Assembly (NCBI RefSeq): GCF_030463535.1
Contig: NC_132896.1
Span: 29,262,709-29,326,708, forward strand
DNA from: Salminus brasiliensis
Lineage: Eukaryota; Chordata; Actinopteri; Characiformes; Bryconidae
Direction of reading: 5' to 3'
DNA length: 64,000 nucleotides
Part shown: positions 21,641 to 34,735 of the stretch, piece by piece
How positions within the stretch are numbered: the stretch's first letter is position 1
Layout: each line of letters starts with the position of its first letter
Notes under the pieces: generated by a model
Seen by the model: the letters and a program-made list of their open reading frames with translations, nothing else
What the model was told of the DNA's origin: nothing
Database searches by the model: none
Position numbers and translations under genes: made by a program

Positions 21641-21835
21641 CATATGAACTATATGTTTTCCAGGGCCGAGAAAATGGAAGTCACATTGCTAAGAAGAATA
21701 TCAGCAGCAATTCCAGGTGAACAGCTAATTGCTGTGTCAACTTTACCACGCTTTCACGTTCACATTCGTTTAATCATGGCTACCATTGTATCTACATACA
21801 GTATATAGTAGCTAACAGGGCCTAACAGGGACGTC

Positions 21836-22010
21836 TTTCAATGGAAGTCAGTGTAAAATGATGTTATTCAATGTTGGAGCATTTCTATTGGTCCGTTCAT
21901 CATGACATTTTGACACCATGTAAAGAATCATTTGCAAGATTCTAGTTATGTCAGAAACTGGAAGAAAAAAAAACATCAATAAGCAAAAATGGAGATACAT
22001 GGCCTTTTTT
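21836..22010 (-). repeat. Dispersed repeat containing GACCAATAGAAATGCTC (minus)
   Basis: The minus strand matches text also found on plus at about 60690-60750 and 60810-60890 and, less well, minus at 52165-52260 and in fmr1 intron 1. All share TGGACCAATAGAAATGCT and TTGACTTCCATT words. Family not named. Confidence 0.55.
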
Positions 22011-22678
22011 TGTGACAGTGTCAATCTCCAGCAGTTTAGTCTCACCTTGAATGAACCTCATTCAAGTGTTTCTTGAATGAGGTTCAGCCTTTTGACTTGA
22101 AGACACAATACAGGCAGCCAATCAGTAGAGAGGTCATTTACATATATCTTCTTAAAGGCACAGTGACTAAATCGTTTAATTAACAGTTCAATTCTTAGGG
22201 AGACGTTGAAAAATGGTCAGGTAAAAATGATAATTTATGATGTGCATTTATGTCATTTATGTGAAGTAATGTACAGGAAAGCATGTATCTGTATCTTACA
22301 TATTTCTAGTTTTTAATTATTATATATTATTATTATTAGTAGTAGTAGTAGTAGTATTAATTCCTTGAAGTCCAGGGATCTTTGAATGGGTTTTGGTACT
22401 AAAACATAATTTATAGTTCAGAGTTTTTACATGACATTTATCCCTTCGTGCCTTCAAAGTCTGAAATATGTAAACACCTCTGTTCTGATTGGCTGCTCTG
22501 TATTGCGCTTCATTCAAAAAGCAGAGTGGGCAAAATAGATGGTTATATGTAAATGTATTAGAACACAATTTCAGACGGACAAACGGGACGGCCTGACTGA
22601 CGGACCTGGAGGAAAAGTGCATGCGCAAGAACTGCCTCTTGTTTGCCACAAAGCTAACATGTATATGCTACTGATGCT

Positions 22679-22712
22679 GGGGGGCGGGGGGGGGCGGTTG
22701 GGGGTGGGGGGG
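22679..22712 (+). other. G-rich tract with quadruplex potential
   Basis: Four or more runs of four or more G within 34 nt, separated by C, CGGTT and T. It satisfies the usual quadruplex pattern on the plus strand. It is far from either promoter. Confidence 0.6.
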
Positions 22713-23317
22713 TAATCTTGGGTAAGCTGAGGTTGGATCTCCTTGCTTGAGATACCATGGCATTAATGTGTGTGTCAAAGTCTGTAGTGATAGCATGTTG
22801 ACTCACTGTCGTTTCCACAGCCGCCAGCCTCACTCAGCTTTGCTACTGCGGCATTAACATGGCTATCGTATCTGTAGCATCACTACCGCTGTGCTAGCAT
22901 TGCTAGCCTTGGCTGGTCTTTTTGTACTACGTCCAAGCCTTTTTTCCAGTATATGGGCCCTTTATATTCCTACGGTCACTTTCTATAAGCAAGGGCTAGA
23001 AATTGTCTGGATAATCTTAATACAGCAGTCTTTAAATGACACCTATTAGACACCTTGCCTATGTTTAAGATGCCTTCACTTCAGCTTGATTCTGTTTTAC
23101 AGCGGGAAGCATTTTAAAACACTGCATTTGCGCCGGTGCTGACACACATTCAGCCCAACCCGACTTTCTGCAGGTGGAACGGGCCCAATTATCCGCTCCC
23201 CCAAACAAAAGTCACTCCTCGCTTTTTTTGCCCCAGGATCCAAGCCGCCATCGACTGAACGGATCCACCAGACTGACCTAGTTGTGTCCACAAGAAAATG
23301 CACAGACCTGAGATGCT

Positions 23318-23473
23318 TTCCCTCTCTCTCTCTCTCTCTCCCTTTCTCTCTCTCTCTCTTTTGCTCTTTTCCTATCCACTATTCTTTATTTCTTTTCATC
23401 ATACAAAGTCTGCTTCATTTAAAGCAACACTTACGACCTCACCAACCACCCCCCCCCCCCCCCCCCCCCCCCC
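23318..23473. repeat. (CT)n polypyrimidine tract ending in a poly-C run
   Basis: CT dinucleotides at 23322-23359, then T/C-rich DNA, then about 25 consecutive C at 23448-23473. The run is long enough that its length in an assembly is doubtful. Confidence 0.85.
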
Positions 23474-24029
23474 ACCATCCCTCCTCTCTCTCTTTTTGTG
23501 CGGTCATTAATAAATGCATGGGAAATTAATGGCAACACTTAAAATTGTGCCTGGAGTACTATTTAATTAGCATATAATGACAGATGCTGTACATTCATTA
23601 GAGCTCAGTCCCAGTCAAGTGACTGTTTGGCTGGGTTTAATCTATATTTATACTGCGGTGAAGGGGTCCGATCTGGCCTTTGGAGTTTCACTGCAGTGAA
23701 GACGTCTGTTAAGGAACTGATGAGTGAGTGGATGGAGTGGAGGTGGTAGGAGCCTACCTGTTATGCGCTGTTCTTTTCATGGCGAGCATCATAAAAGGAT
23801 TAATTGGAGGTCAACCATAAGTCCCTCCTGCTCCTGGGATCAGTTAATGTGTGAATAATGGGGCTGAACAATATATCAGGTGTTAATTGTCATGATATTG
23901 CTCTTTGGAATACTGAATGTTGCAATATGCTAAAGCTTAACTGTTTAGGGGGCATCAGGGGTAAATTGTAGGGGCTGAGTTAGCATGTTTAGTCAGCAAG
24001 TGTGTGACTTTGGGCAGCCAGCCTTGACT

Positions 24030-25018
<989 letters not shown>

Positions 25019-25335
25019 TCCTAGTTGTTGCTGTTGCTATGAGGTTGCTAAGGTGTTAAGGTGTTCCTAGGTGGTTATTATTGTGTTTGGTTGCTATGGA
25101 GTCGCTTAGTGGTGGCTGAAATGATTCTAGGTGGTTGCTGGACAATTACTATGGTACTTTAGGTGGTTGCTAAGGTATTGTAAGATGGTTGGTATGGTAT
25201 GCCAGATGGGCAGCACAGTTGCTAAGTGTTGTTGCTAAGGAGTTGCTAGGTGGTTTGTATAGTATGGCTGAATGATTGCTAGATTTTTGTGAAGCAGTTG
25301 CTCCCAGGTGGTTGATATGGTACCCCATGTGGTAG
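25019..25335. repeat. Degenerate GTTGCTAGGTGGTTGCTA repeat
   Basis: Words such as TTGCTAAGG, TAGGTGGTTG and TGGTATGG recur at about 20-30 bp spacing with much divergence. The reverse complement of the same family (AGCAACCACCTAG) makes the arrays at 38800-39660 and 40840-41165. Confidence 0.7.
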
Positions 25336-27894
25336 CTTCCTAATCTATGAAGGGTGCACACACTTTAACAAGCCATTTATCCTTATGGGAGGGAAAAAGC
25401 TGTGTCAGACAAAACAATCTGGCGGTGGAACGGTGTTGATATCTCCAGAAGTGCAGGATGAGTTAACTGAAAAAACTCTAATCACACTAGACTTCACACC
25501 AGCTTTCACACCAGTACAGGCCTGTCTCGAATCACACCACATCTGGTACAGGCCCATAACCTACTTCATCCTGAACCCAGAAACTCACGACGCTCAGGCA
25601 AATTGTCCATCTACAGCCTTACAGTGTCTTGCAGGAATTAGCTGAGAGTAATACTCTCGACTTGCATGTTCTCTAAGCTGGATCGGGCTGCAAATCACTC
25701 AGCATTTGCCCCTGATCTGTTCTCTGAATTATGCAACATGATTGCCTTCTGTATGTCTGTCAATAGCACATAGCCGCGATGAAAAATGAAGTTATTTATA
25801 CAGCCTTGGAACAGGGAGGGCAGCCGGGGAGTCTGGATGAATAATAGAATAGGCTACAACTCACCAAGCTCCCTTAAGTTGAAATAAATCACTGGATAAA
25901 CGAAGAGAGGAAGTCCCATTAAAGCTGCTACACAGCATTAATTAGCGCTACTGGATGATGCTAGCTACCTACCTGCGCGCTCCACATTTGGAGATAATAC
26001 ATGGCGCGCGGGGGCCGATCGTTATTTTCGAATGCGAGCTAATTCAGATGGATGGGAGACAGGAGGAATTTATGTTTAAAGAACAGCGAGGCTGACCTCT
26101 GTTGGTTCACTTAATTGAAAAGTGAAATTAAATTATTGATTTTTGTATTTTTTTCTCTCCCCTTAGATGAATGGTAGGACCCTGCTGACATCTGAAAGAG
26201 GTGGAGAGAAGTGAAGGGCTCCTGAGAACTATTTTAAAGGGCCCATATGGTGGAAAACTAATTTCCATGCTTTTTGAAGTGAGTTTGTTCCACTGACCAT
26301 TCACTCCCCAGTCCATACAGTTCATATATGAAAAGTAACCTGCAAAAAGGTTATTAAAGGAATATTTCAGGCAAAAAATATAATATAATTATAATAATAA
26401 GAGGGAGGTTGGAGGAATTATTAGTTAACAATGTACTTACCATTTCAATGCCAGTTGCTTTTGGCTTTAAAACAAACAAATAAATAAATAAATAAATAAA
26501 AAAAACAAAATATGCAAAATATGGACACCAAAGTTGCCAACATCTTATATTGGTAAACCTTTCCTACAAACTACCACACTTGCACATACTACACTGTACA
26601 TCAATGAGGTGGTCTGGCCTTCCCGTTCACACTGACATTAGTGTTTTAGCCTGGAAAGCTATCAGATACACAATACAGGGAAATCAGTCAGATCATTTAC
26701 ATATTTTTTTAGTCTTAAAGGGCTCAATAAGAAAACATTGTTTAATCCTAAGGAATGAACAGATGCTGTAAACTGGTCATGAAGAAATTAATTAGGGCTA
26801 TTTTTGATACTTAAGGGCATACATATGTCATAAGTGGACCTCTGGGAAGAAGAAAGAAAAATGCAAGACATTTTTAGGATAAGGCCCCTTTAAAGCCCGT
26901 GTCAGATGCTTGTCTCCTAATGCATTTTGATGAGAATGAAGTCTTCTCCTCCTAATGAGGCGGCACGTCGGGGTGCAGCTGAGCGAGCCGATAGCTTATC
27001 TCTTTGAAGGGGAAACAATAACAGCGAACAAACGGCGTCGACCTTTATCTACACATCGCCGTAGCACAAAATTAGCGATTTACATCTGTGTATCTCATCC
27101 CCCTGCTATCAGTGCAGTGAGGGAGGCATCTGTCACTTTTGTGGAAAACACAAAAGCCTGTGATAAAGTGCGGCGGTCGTAGCCCAGTGTGTTTGTATCA
27201 ATGTTTTGTTGTGGTTTTAAACAGAACTGATCACAATTGGTGGAGCTGCAAATCAAAAAGTATAATTATCCATTATCCACTGTTGTGCTTGCTCACTGGT
27301 GCGGCTAATCTGCCATTATTCCGACTATCAGAAGGCTAATATAAAGTATATGTACTGTCTGGGCTTTTAGGGAAAGGCAGGAGCATGATGTATGGTTAAT
27401 ACACTCTCTGAAAGCAGCATAAGGGACCAAGATTTCACTGCAATTGCATATTAGTGTAATAAAAGGCCTAATAGTGAGACCTCTATGCAACTGTATGTGT
27501 GTGTGTGGGGGGGGGGGGGAGGGGGGGGGTTTAAGTCAGTTAATAGGTGTGCCTAATACTTACAACTATCTTAATGTGTGCTAATGTATTTAGCTCATTG
27601 TGGGCAGGGCTGTTTTAATGCGTTGGAACAAGGCCAGAAACATTTCCAACCCTTTGATGGTTCTGCACGTTGTTACGCTCTCAAATATGTCACGTCTCAA
27701 TTCATGCAGCACATTCAGTGCAGTGCAAGCTGAAGCTGCAGTTGGGCGATGCTGCAAGGGTTGCTATTACAACAGCCAAAACTTTGCCAAACCACCTTGA
27801 ACTGCTAGTGTTCTCTCGTCAGGTCAGCTGTGATTGGAGAACAGCAGTTCTCACTGCTGAATAATATGTTGAGGGTACAGAATAATATATTAAG
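25336..27894. other. Low-repeat intergenic stretch, no gene
   Basis: 25640-26150 and 26880-27190 are of mixed composition with few repeats and contain homeodomain-like TAATTA words; they could be regulatory, but this is a guess. 26220-26290 and 26640-26760 are pieces of dispersed repeats. There is an AAAT run near 26477 and a G run at 27507-27529. Confidence 0.5.
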
Positions 27895-28488
27895 GCCTCA
27901 AAGTTATATATTGTCTTTTATACTATTTAGTGACGTCAATAAATTATGTAGTGGACAGTATTTCGTGACCTCAGTGTATAACCTCATGGCTGCAATATAG
28001 TATCTCATGGCCTCAATATATTACCTTGTGGACTCAATATAATATCTCATAGCCACATATATATTATATAGCTTGTGACCCTAATATATTACCTTGGGGC
28101 CTCAATATACCATCTCATGGCCACAATATGTTATCACATGTGCTCACATATTATCTCTTCGTCTCAATACATTTTCTCATAACCTCAATATATTATCATG
28201 TGTACTGAATATATTACCTCATGACCACAATATATTAGCTCATTGCCTCAATATATTATCTTGTGGCCTCAATATTTTATATAGTGGCCACATTATATTA
28301 CTCATGGTCTCAATTACATTATGTTGTGGCCAAAAATATGTTTTCCTCAATATGTTCTCATCTCATGGCCTTGAAATATTATCTCATGCCAGTCATATAT
28401 ATAATCTCATGGCCCCAATATATATCATCTCATAGCTGCAATATATTATCTTGTGGCCTTAATATATTATTTTGTGGCCATGTTTTAT
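27895..28488. repeat. Degenerate minisatellite, CTCATGGCCTCAATATATTAT type
   Basis: About 600 bp in which CTCATGGCC, CAATATATTA and CTTGTGGCC words alternate with a period near 30 bp, each copy differing by several changes. An old array. The 113-residue open frame inside follows from the repeat and is not a gene. Confidence 0.75.
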
Positions 28489-29379
28489 AGAAAGCAATTG
28501 TGCACACAGCTTGTTTAATTTAGTAGATAAGCACTGCTGATAAAATGGGCTTCATCCAATAGCTCTGGCACAAGCTGGAGTGGGATTTGTGATCCAGAAC
28601 TAACTGTCCAACAGCAGTACCTGACCTCACTAATGCTTTAATTGCTGAACGTCTGGTGGAAAGCCTTCCCAGAAGAGTAGACGTTGTTACTGCATAATAA
28701 CATGCCTGTTTTCAAAGGAAATGTTGAGTCAGCAATTGTCTATAAACTTTTGGACATATAGGGCTGGTAAGCTTACATATGCTAAAAGGGCTTTTCAAGG
28801 TAAATCGCCATTGACGTTTCAATTTACTCGTAAACTAGGCCTAATACATGTGCACAAAACCAGGGCATATGTAGTGTGTGTTAGAATTGTGCTGAGGCTG
28901 AACACTGCAGGAAACTACATATCCAGAAAGCAGACTCGAGACCAGCTGGGTGGAATAATGTGTGTTTATGCCACTGTCCAGTAAGTCAGAGCTGCTGGGC
29001 CATGACACAAGGTCATGCAGCCAACAGAGAAGGAAAATTAAATTATTAGCCCGGTCGGATTTACATTTCCCTTTTTCAGCCACAATTAATCAAACCATTG
29101 TTGACATTTATTTTGGTTTATTTATTTATTTCAGTGTTGACTTAAAGCGCCCATATCAAGGAAAAACTCGACTTTTTTAGTATCTAAACAAAAATACATA
29201 TTTTTGTTTGGGAACATATGTACATATGGATAACATGTAGTGTATGTATTTCAGCCTATTTCTAACTTTTTGAGGTACAGTGCAGGGCAGCTGCACAGCT
29301 GGTTTAATTCTAAGGGATGAGGAGAAGTGGGCTGCAGATGAAACTAAAATACACAAAAAGAATGAAGAAATGGGCCCTT
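28489..29379. other. Intergenic DNA, nothing recognised
   Basis: Moderately AT-rich, no convincing gene. The words near 29145-29180 (AAAGCGCCCATATCAAGGAA) resemble a dispersed repeat end also seen near 26237 and 40453 (AAAGGGCCCAT). Confidence 0.5.
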
Positions 29380-29680
29380 TAAAGGTAAAGGTAAAGGTGC
29401 ACGTATTTGTCACTGTACAGTGTGGACTGTACAGCAAAATGTGTCCTCCGCATTTAACCCATCTGGTAGTGAACACACACTCACACACACACATGTGTTA
29501 GGGGCAGTGAGTACACACACACCCAGAGCGGTGGGCAGCCAACTCCAGCGCCCGGGGAGCAGAGAGGGTAAAGGGCCTTGCTCAAGGACCCAACAGTGGC
29601 AGCTTGCCGAGCCCGGGAATCGAACCCACAACCCTGTTATCGATATCCCGGCGCTCTAACCGCTGAGCCACCACTGCCCC
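29380..29680 (-). mobile_element. tRNA-derived SINE, reverse, near full length
   Basis: The minus strand runs GGGCAGTGGTGGCTCAGCGG (A box), GGTTCGATTCCCGGG (B box), a GC-rich body with GT/CA microsatellite, and a tail of repeated ACCTTT. It is well preserved compared with the copy at 11548. Confidence 0.85.
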
Positions 29681-29697
29681 TAAAATGCTGAGTAAAC

Positions 29698-30112
29698 TCT
29701 AAATATACGCCGGTCAGCTATTACATAAAAAGCACCTGGCAAATATTAAGTAGGTCCCCATAGTGCTGCCATAACAGACTTGACCAGTCAATGCATGGAC
29801 TCTACAAGACCTCTGAAGGTGTCCTGTAGTATCTGGCATCAAGATGTTTAAGTCCTGTAAGTTTTGAGGTGGGTGGGGCCTCCATGGATCGCATCATAGA
29901 ACCTTAGGTGCCCATGACCCGGTCGCTGGTTCGTCGTATGTCTTTTTTGGACCACTTTTGGTAAGTATTGACCACTGCATCTCCACACTTTTGGAGATGT
30001 TCTGATGTTATGTTGCCCATTTTTGCTGCTTATAGCACATCATCACCTTCATGAACTGACTGTTCACTTGCTGACTAGTATATCCACCACCTGACAGATA
30101 TGGCTAGTGCGC
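29698..30112 (-). mobile_element. Internally deleted Tc1-like transposon
   Basis: The left part (CGCCGGTCAGCTATTACAT, then GGTCCCCATAGTGCTGCCAT and TGGACTCTACAAGACCTCTG) is the terminal part of a widespread fish Tc1-like element. From about 29895 it jumps to the other end of that element, where the minus strand encodes a remnant of the transposase N-terminal DNA-binding region (TYQKWSKK). The middle of the transposase gene is missing. The identification rests on remembered family sequence. Confidence 0.72.
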
Positions 30113-31070
30113 CCTCTAGTGGTTGCAAATTTAGTCCTGCTGCGCCTGTAACTCTTATTCAGTTAATGACGAAGTAGAGAGGATTTGTCCCACTATTACA
30201 TTGTGTTGGATGGCGACCTTCTGAATGTTGATGCTCCCACTGGTAGCCGCAGCAATGTCTGAAGCAGAAAAGCCTGCTTATGCCTCACTAAGCCCCGCCT
30301 CTCGACCCCCTAATGATGTACATATTTAAATGTGCTGATATCAAGTGTTCATATACTCTTCAAACATCATCAGCTGACTTTACCAAAGTCCATCTTTACA
30401 CCCTCTCCTGCACAGATTGTAAATGGAGAATGGAGAATTGAGGTCCATGCGTCATTTTCGGCGTCACTCCCTCTGACACATCGGCACCTTGTGGCTGTGT
30501 GTGAGTGGCAGGTTTGGTGTTGAGCGGCCTATAAACAGCAAAGAGCCTCGGTTAACTTCTACTGCTCGTCGCCCTGTGATTGATGAGCCAGTCCAGCCAC
30601 TTTCTCTGCCTCATGTGCTTCCCGTAGTCTAGACTGAACAGATCAAAGAGCTCCACCATCAGGCTTTCTCTTTGAGCAGCTCATCTACAAGCATTTTATA
30701 GCAGGTTTCTTCATCTGTTATTTCATCACACATGTTGACTTAAAGCCACGAACAGGATGATTTCAGAAGTGAAGGATGTGTCATTTGGCCAGAGTCAACT
30801 CCTCACTCGACTTTATACACTGAGAAGAAACTGGAAACTGGAAGTCTGGTTTAAGAATGAATATAGTTAAGGGTCTATTTTCTGCACTATTTTGCACCAG
30901 AACCAGTCATTCATTCTTATATGATCAATTTCCCTTAGATTTAAACAGGCTATTTTGATACCTATATATGCAAATGATCTCTGTTGTGAATAGCTTTCAT
31001 TTAGTATGCCTTATTCAAATAGCTGTCCAGTCTGTAACTCTCCTTAAAACGTCACTGTGACTAAACTGGG
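30113..31070. other. Intergenic DNA, nothing recognised
   Basis: Mixed composition without credible coding sequence. 30940-31060 contains pieces of the dispersed TGCAAATGATCTCTGTTGTG / AACGTCACTGTGACTAAAC type repeat that runs into the minisatellite. Confidence 0.5.
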
Positions 31071-32048
31071 AGACTAAACAGCTGTAGGCCTAATGGACAG
31101 GGCTAATCAGCTGTAGATTGAATGGGTGGGTCTAAACTCTTGTAGGATGAAGACTAAACTCCTATAGGCAGAATAGGGGGGACTAAAGTGATGTAGGCTG
31201 AATAGGAGGGACAAAAGTGATAAAGACTAAGCAAGCTGGACTAAACTGCTGTAGGCTGTAGGAAGCACTAAACTGCTGTTGTCTGAATAGGCAGGACTAA
31301 ATTGTTGTAGGCTGAATAGGCAGGACTAAACTGCTGTAGTCTGAATAGGCAGGACTAAACTGCTGTAGTCTGAATAGGCAGGACTAAATTGTTGTAGGCT
31401 GAATAGGCAGGACTAAACTGCTGTAGTCTGAATAGGCAGGACTAAACTGCTGTAGTCTGAATAAGCAGGACTAAACTGCAGTAGGGTAAATAGGCAGGAC
31501 TAAACTGCTATAGTCTGCATAGGCAGGACTAAACTGCTGTAGTCTGGATAGGCAGGACTAAATTGCTGTAGACTGAATAGGCAGGACTAAATTGCTGTAG
31601 ACTGAATAGGCAGGTCTAAACTGCTGTAGTCTGGATAGGCAGGACTAAACTGCTGTAGTCTGGATAGGCAGGACTAAACTGCTGTAGTCTGGATAGGCAG
31701 GACTAAACTGCTGTAGTCTGAATAGGCAGGACTAAATTGTTGTAGGCTGAATAGGCAGGACTAAACTGCTGTAGTCTGAATAGGCAGGACTAAACTGCTG
31801 TAGTCTGAATAGGCAGGACTAAACTGCAGTAGGGTAAATAGGCAGGACTAAACTGCTATAGTCTGCATAGGCAGGACTAAACTGCTGTAGTCTGGATAGG
31901 CAGGACTAAATTGCTGTAGACTGAATAGGCAGGACTAAATTGCTGTAGACTGAATAGGCAGGTCTAAACTGCTGTAGTCTGGATAGGCAGGACTAAACTG
32001 CTGTAGTCTGGATAGGCAGGACTAAACTGCTGTAGTCTGGATAGGCAC
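31071..32048. repeat. 29-bp minisatellite with 348-bp higher-order repeat
   Basis: The unit is 29 bp, GGCAGGACTAAACTGCTGTA followed by GTCTGAATA, with about 33 copies; the first few (before 31240) are diverged. The variant order at 31381-31728 is repeated at 31729-32046 with an offset of exactly 348 bp (12 units), including a rare GCAGTAGGGTAAATA unit and a CTATAGTCTGCATA unit. This marks a block duplication. Confidence 0.93.
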
Positions 32049-32309
32049 TGTACTGTATATGGAAATACTGCAGTCTATGGTACAGAATCTAACAGATCTG
32101 CCTACTCAGTGCAGTTGTGTGTTTGAGAGCATGAACTGAGACTAAGTCGCTGCCTGTCCTCGTTGCCGCTGCAGTGTAGCTGTCAGATGGAGCTGCCTCC
32201 ATGCCAGACTCAAGGAAGTCTCACAATCAGAGTGTGCTGGACTTGGGGCGCGTGTAGTGGCAGTGAGTCACTCCGGATAAAGAAGTGGAGAGAGTGATTC
32301 CATTTCCCA

Positions 32310-32310
<1 letters not shown>

Positions 32311-32340
<30 letters not shown>
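32311..32340. repeat. (TG)n microsatellite
   Basis: About 14 TG dinucleotides after ATG-like sequence; no other feature. Confidence 0.9.
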
Positions 32341-32464
32341 ACTGCTCTGACTGCTATGTCTGAATCTGAGAATACTGATAAAGTGATGAATATAGAGTAG
32401 TCTTAGGCCTTTTTGATTGTATTGGGTGACGATTGCAGTTGGTACTGGACTGCCTCTAGAAACC

Positions 32465-32612
32465 AATTGGAAAAGCTTAAATAAACACCTTCATGAAAAT
32501 ATGGTAGAGACAGCTACCCCAACAAAAGCAGGATAAACTCTTATAATCCCCCTGATTGCAGAAGAAACAATGCATGAGCAGGTGTCCCAATACTTTTGTC
32601 CATATAGTATAT
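32465..32612. mobile_element. Tc1-type MITE, one good end
   Basis: The right end GCAGGTGTCCCAATACTTTT then GTCCATATAGTATA matches the right end of the element at 7262-7438. The left end is diverged (AATTGGAAAAGCTTAAATAA). Confidence 0.6.
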
Positions 32613-34569
32613 ATATATCAGTAATTTCTGCTGGTTTTATGTCGGGTTGTTTGTTTGCCTACAGCACAGCGATCTTGCAAAGCGCTGCCACCTGGACCTG
32701 GTTGTGCTGACAGGACGCTAACATTCCCAGTGCTCATCTGCTCCGAGATGGCATTTTTCCCCCTCAGGCTGTGTGGAGAAAGGTTCCCGCTACTTCCAGC
32801 AGGGAGCACTGTGTCTCTGGCTCAGAAAGAGCACTTGACTGGCAGGACTGATTTGCTCGGGTAGAGAACGTGCTCAGCCGCTGTGTATTCACCAGGTAAA
32901 AGAGGCTGTGACAAACAAGCTTCCAGAGCCGCCTCACACTTGCTGCTGAGTTGGACGTGTGGTACATCAGATCTTCTCTTGTGTCATTTGTGAACTGTGC
33001 TAATTTCTAAACGCTAACATATTTGACGCACAGCTTGCCGTTCTCAAGGCCTTGATGTGAAAGCTGGCTGTGAAAGGCATTACTCTCACGTGTTACATGC
33101 GTATGATGTGCACGAAAATGCCCCCCAGCCAGCTGATTCCGACGTGGTGGCCTGTCAGCTCGTGCTGCGGCCATGCAGACTTGGGTGGAAAGTGACATAG
33201 TTAGATGTCTGTCACCTTCACCTTGTGGCAGCGGTGGGCCGGATTGATGAGGCCTTCAGGTGGGACGGTGGCTGGATGTGAGGTCCAGATGGCTCATTAC
33301 TACTGACAGCAGTTAGTTTTATCCCCCGCTCGGCTAAAGGTCACAGGACGGCTCAGCCGGCTCCACAACTTGCATCCGGCTCTCTCCTCCGGAGATGAAT
33401 TACAGGCGTTTGGCAGCCGGTGTGCTGTAAACATTTTACCACTGAAATCATTCTCCGCTGTATAATTTGCTGCCTTGTGGTGAGGAAAACTTAAAGCAGG
33501 AATATGCTAGAATTGGGATTTCTTGCTGCTGACTTCTCTACACCATTGGGAATCGAAATGTTCGCTTTGAGCTCTTATTAAAAAAAGACACGCTTTACAC
33601 ATGCATTTCTGGACTCAAAGCTGAAAGCTGCAGAACCGTCACTGAAAGGTAAAGAAGCCACAAAAGAATCCACGAATATGATTTGGGTTATGCAGTGATA
33701 CGCTGTTCCCGCGAGCGTTATCCTGCCCACTTCACCAAGTGATATAGTGCAGTTAGCAGCGCGTTGAGCCAGGAGTAGCAACGATGCTAATGCTATTCTC
33801 CTGATTACAGTTAGTGAAGCATCACAGTGATTTTGAAGCTGTTATTTAAGCAATAGAACATGAGAGGGGTGAGTTTTTCTGAGTGCCAGCACACCCTCGA
33901 GTGTTCTACTGCTTTTATACAATAGTTTTTACAAAATAAAGAAACTAAATAAACTAAAGAAGCCCTGAATTTCATACTGAACATGCTTCAGTACCGAGTT
34001 GCTGCTCTGCAATGGTTACAATTCCAAAACACCAGGACCGACTAAGTGGAGGTTTATGAAGGTACCTGCTGGGCTCTGTACGCAGTCCAAGATAACTGCT
34101 GATGCTCTAAGGCTCACCTTTTGTGGTACAGATAGAGCCATAGATCTGTCAAAGTTCAGCCAGAGATGGTATAAATGAGGAGACTGGACACTGGTTGAAA
34201 TATGAATGAGTCCTCATGGCAACGCTCAACATGGCGAATAAAATCCCACCCTTCAACTACAAAGTGTGGAAAGACCCCTTATTTGACCTTTAGTTTCCAG
34301 TATTGTGATTTCTCCTTATTCACTGAGATGAGAGCCTGGTCCTGTGTGACTGGATATTACAGCATGGCTGTTCATGGGAGTGAACAGACCTGGCTACAAG
34401 AACTTTGTTTCAGTTTAGCCTTTTTTAATTGTTGTCAACACATCAACAGAGTGCAAAAAAACAATTTTAGTGCCAAAAAGCCTTGCTGATGTTTGTAATA
34501 GAACACTTCTCAACCAATCAGATAGTGAGGTTGAAACCGCTGTATAATTTAAGGTGCTTCAACTGATTG
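32613..34569. other. Intergenic DNA, mostly unique
   Basis: 32640-33480 has mixed GC content and few repeats but no gene is recognised. 33560-33850 shares CAGTTAGTGAAGCATCA-like words with 50290-50340, suggesting an old dispersed repeat. Confidence 0.5.
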
Positions 34570-34735
34570 GTATATGGTTAAAAATTTACATTTACATTTA
34601 CATTTATAGCATTTAGCTGACACTCTTATCCAGAGCGACTTACAAGGTGACTCGTATTACAGAGGAGGGCCAGTGTAGTGTTAGGAGTCTTGCCCAGGGA
34701 CTCTTATTGGTGTAGCACTGCATAGTCACCTAGAC
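34570..34735. repeat. Dispersed fish repeat with TTTACA tail and CTTATCCAGAGCGACTTACA box
   Basis: TTTACA repeats at 34573-34600 are followed by GCATTTAGCTGACACTCTTA and then TCCAGAGCGACTTACA, a combination I recognise as very common in teleost genomes. Probably the end of a retroelement; family not named. Confidence 0.65.

Larger units (their letters stand above)
21640..24029. other. Intergenic DNA with dispersed repeats
   Basis: Holds a dispersed repeat in reverse at 21836-22010 (complement contains GGACCAATAGAAATGCTCCA), AGCCAATCAG-type repeat pieces at about 22095-22200 and 22430-22560, an AGT triplet run near 22336, a G-rich tract at 22679-22712, a CT-rich and poly-C stretch at 23318-23473, and unique-looking DNA at 23520-23810. 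No gene recognised. Confidence 0.6.
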
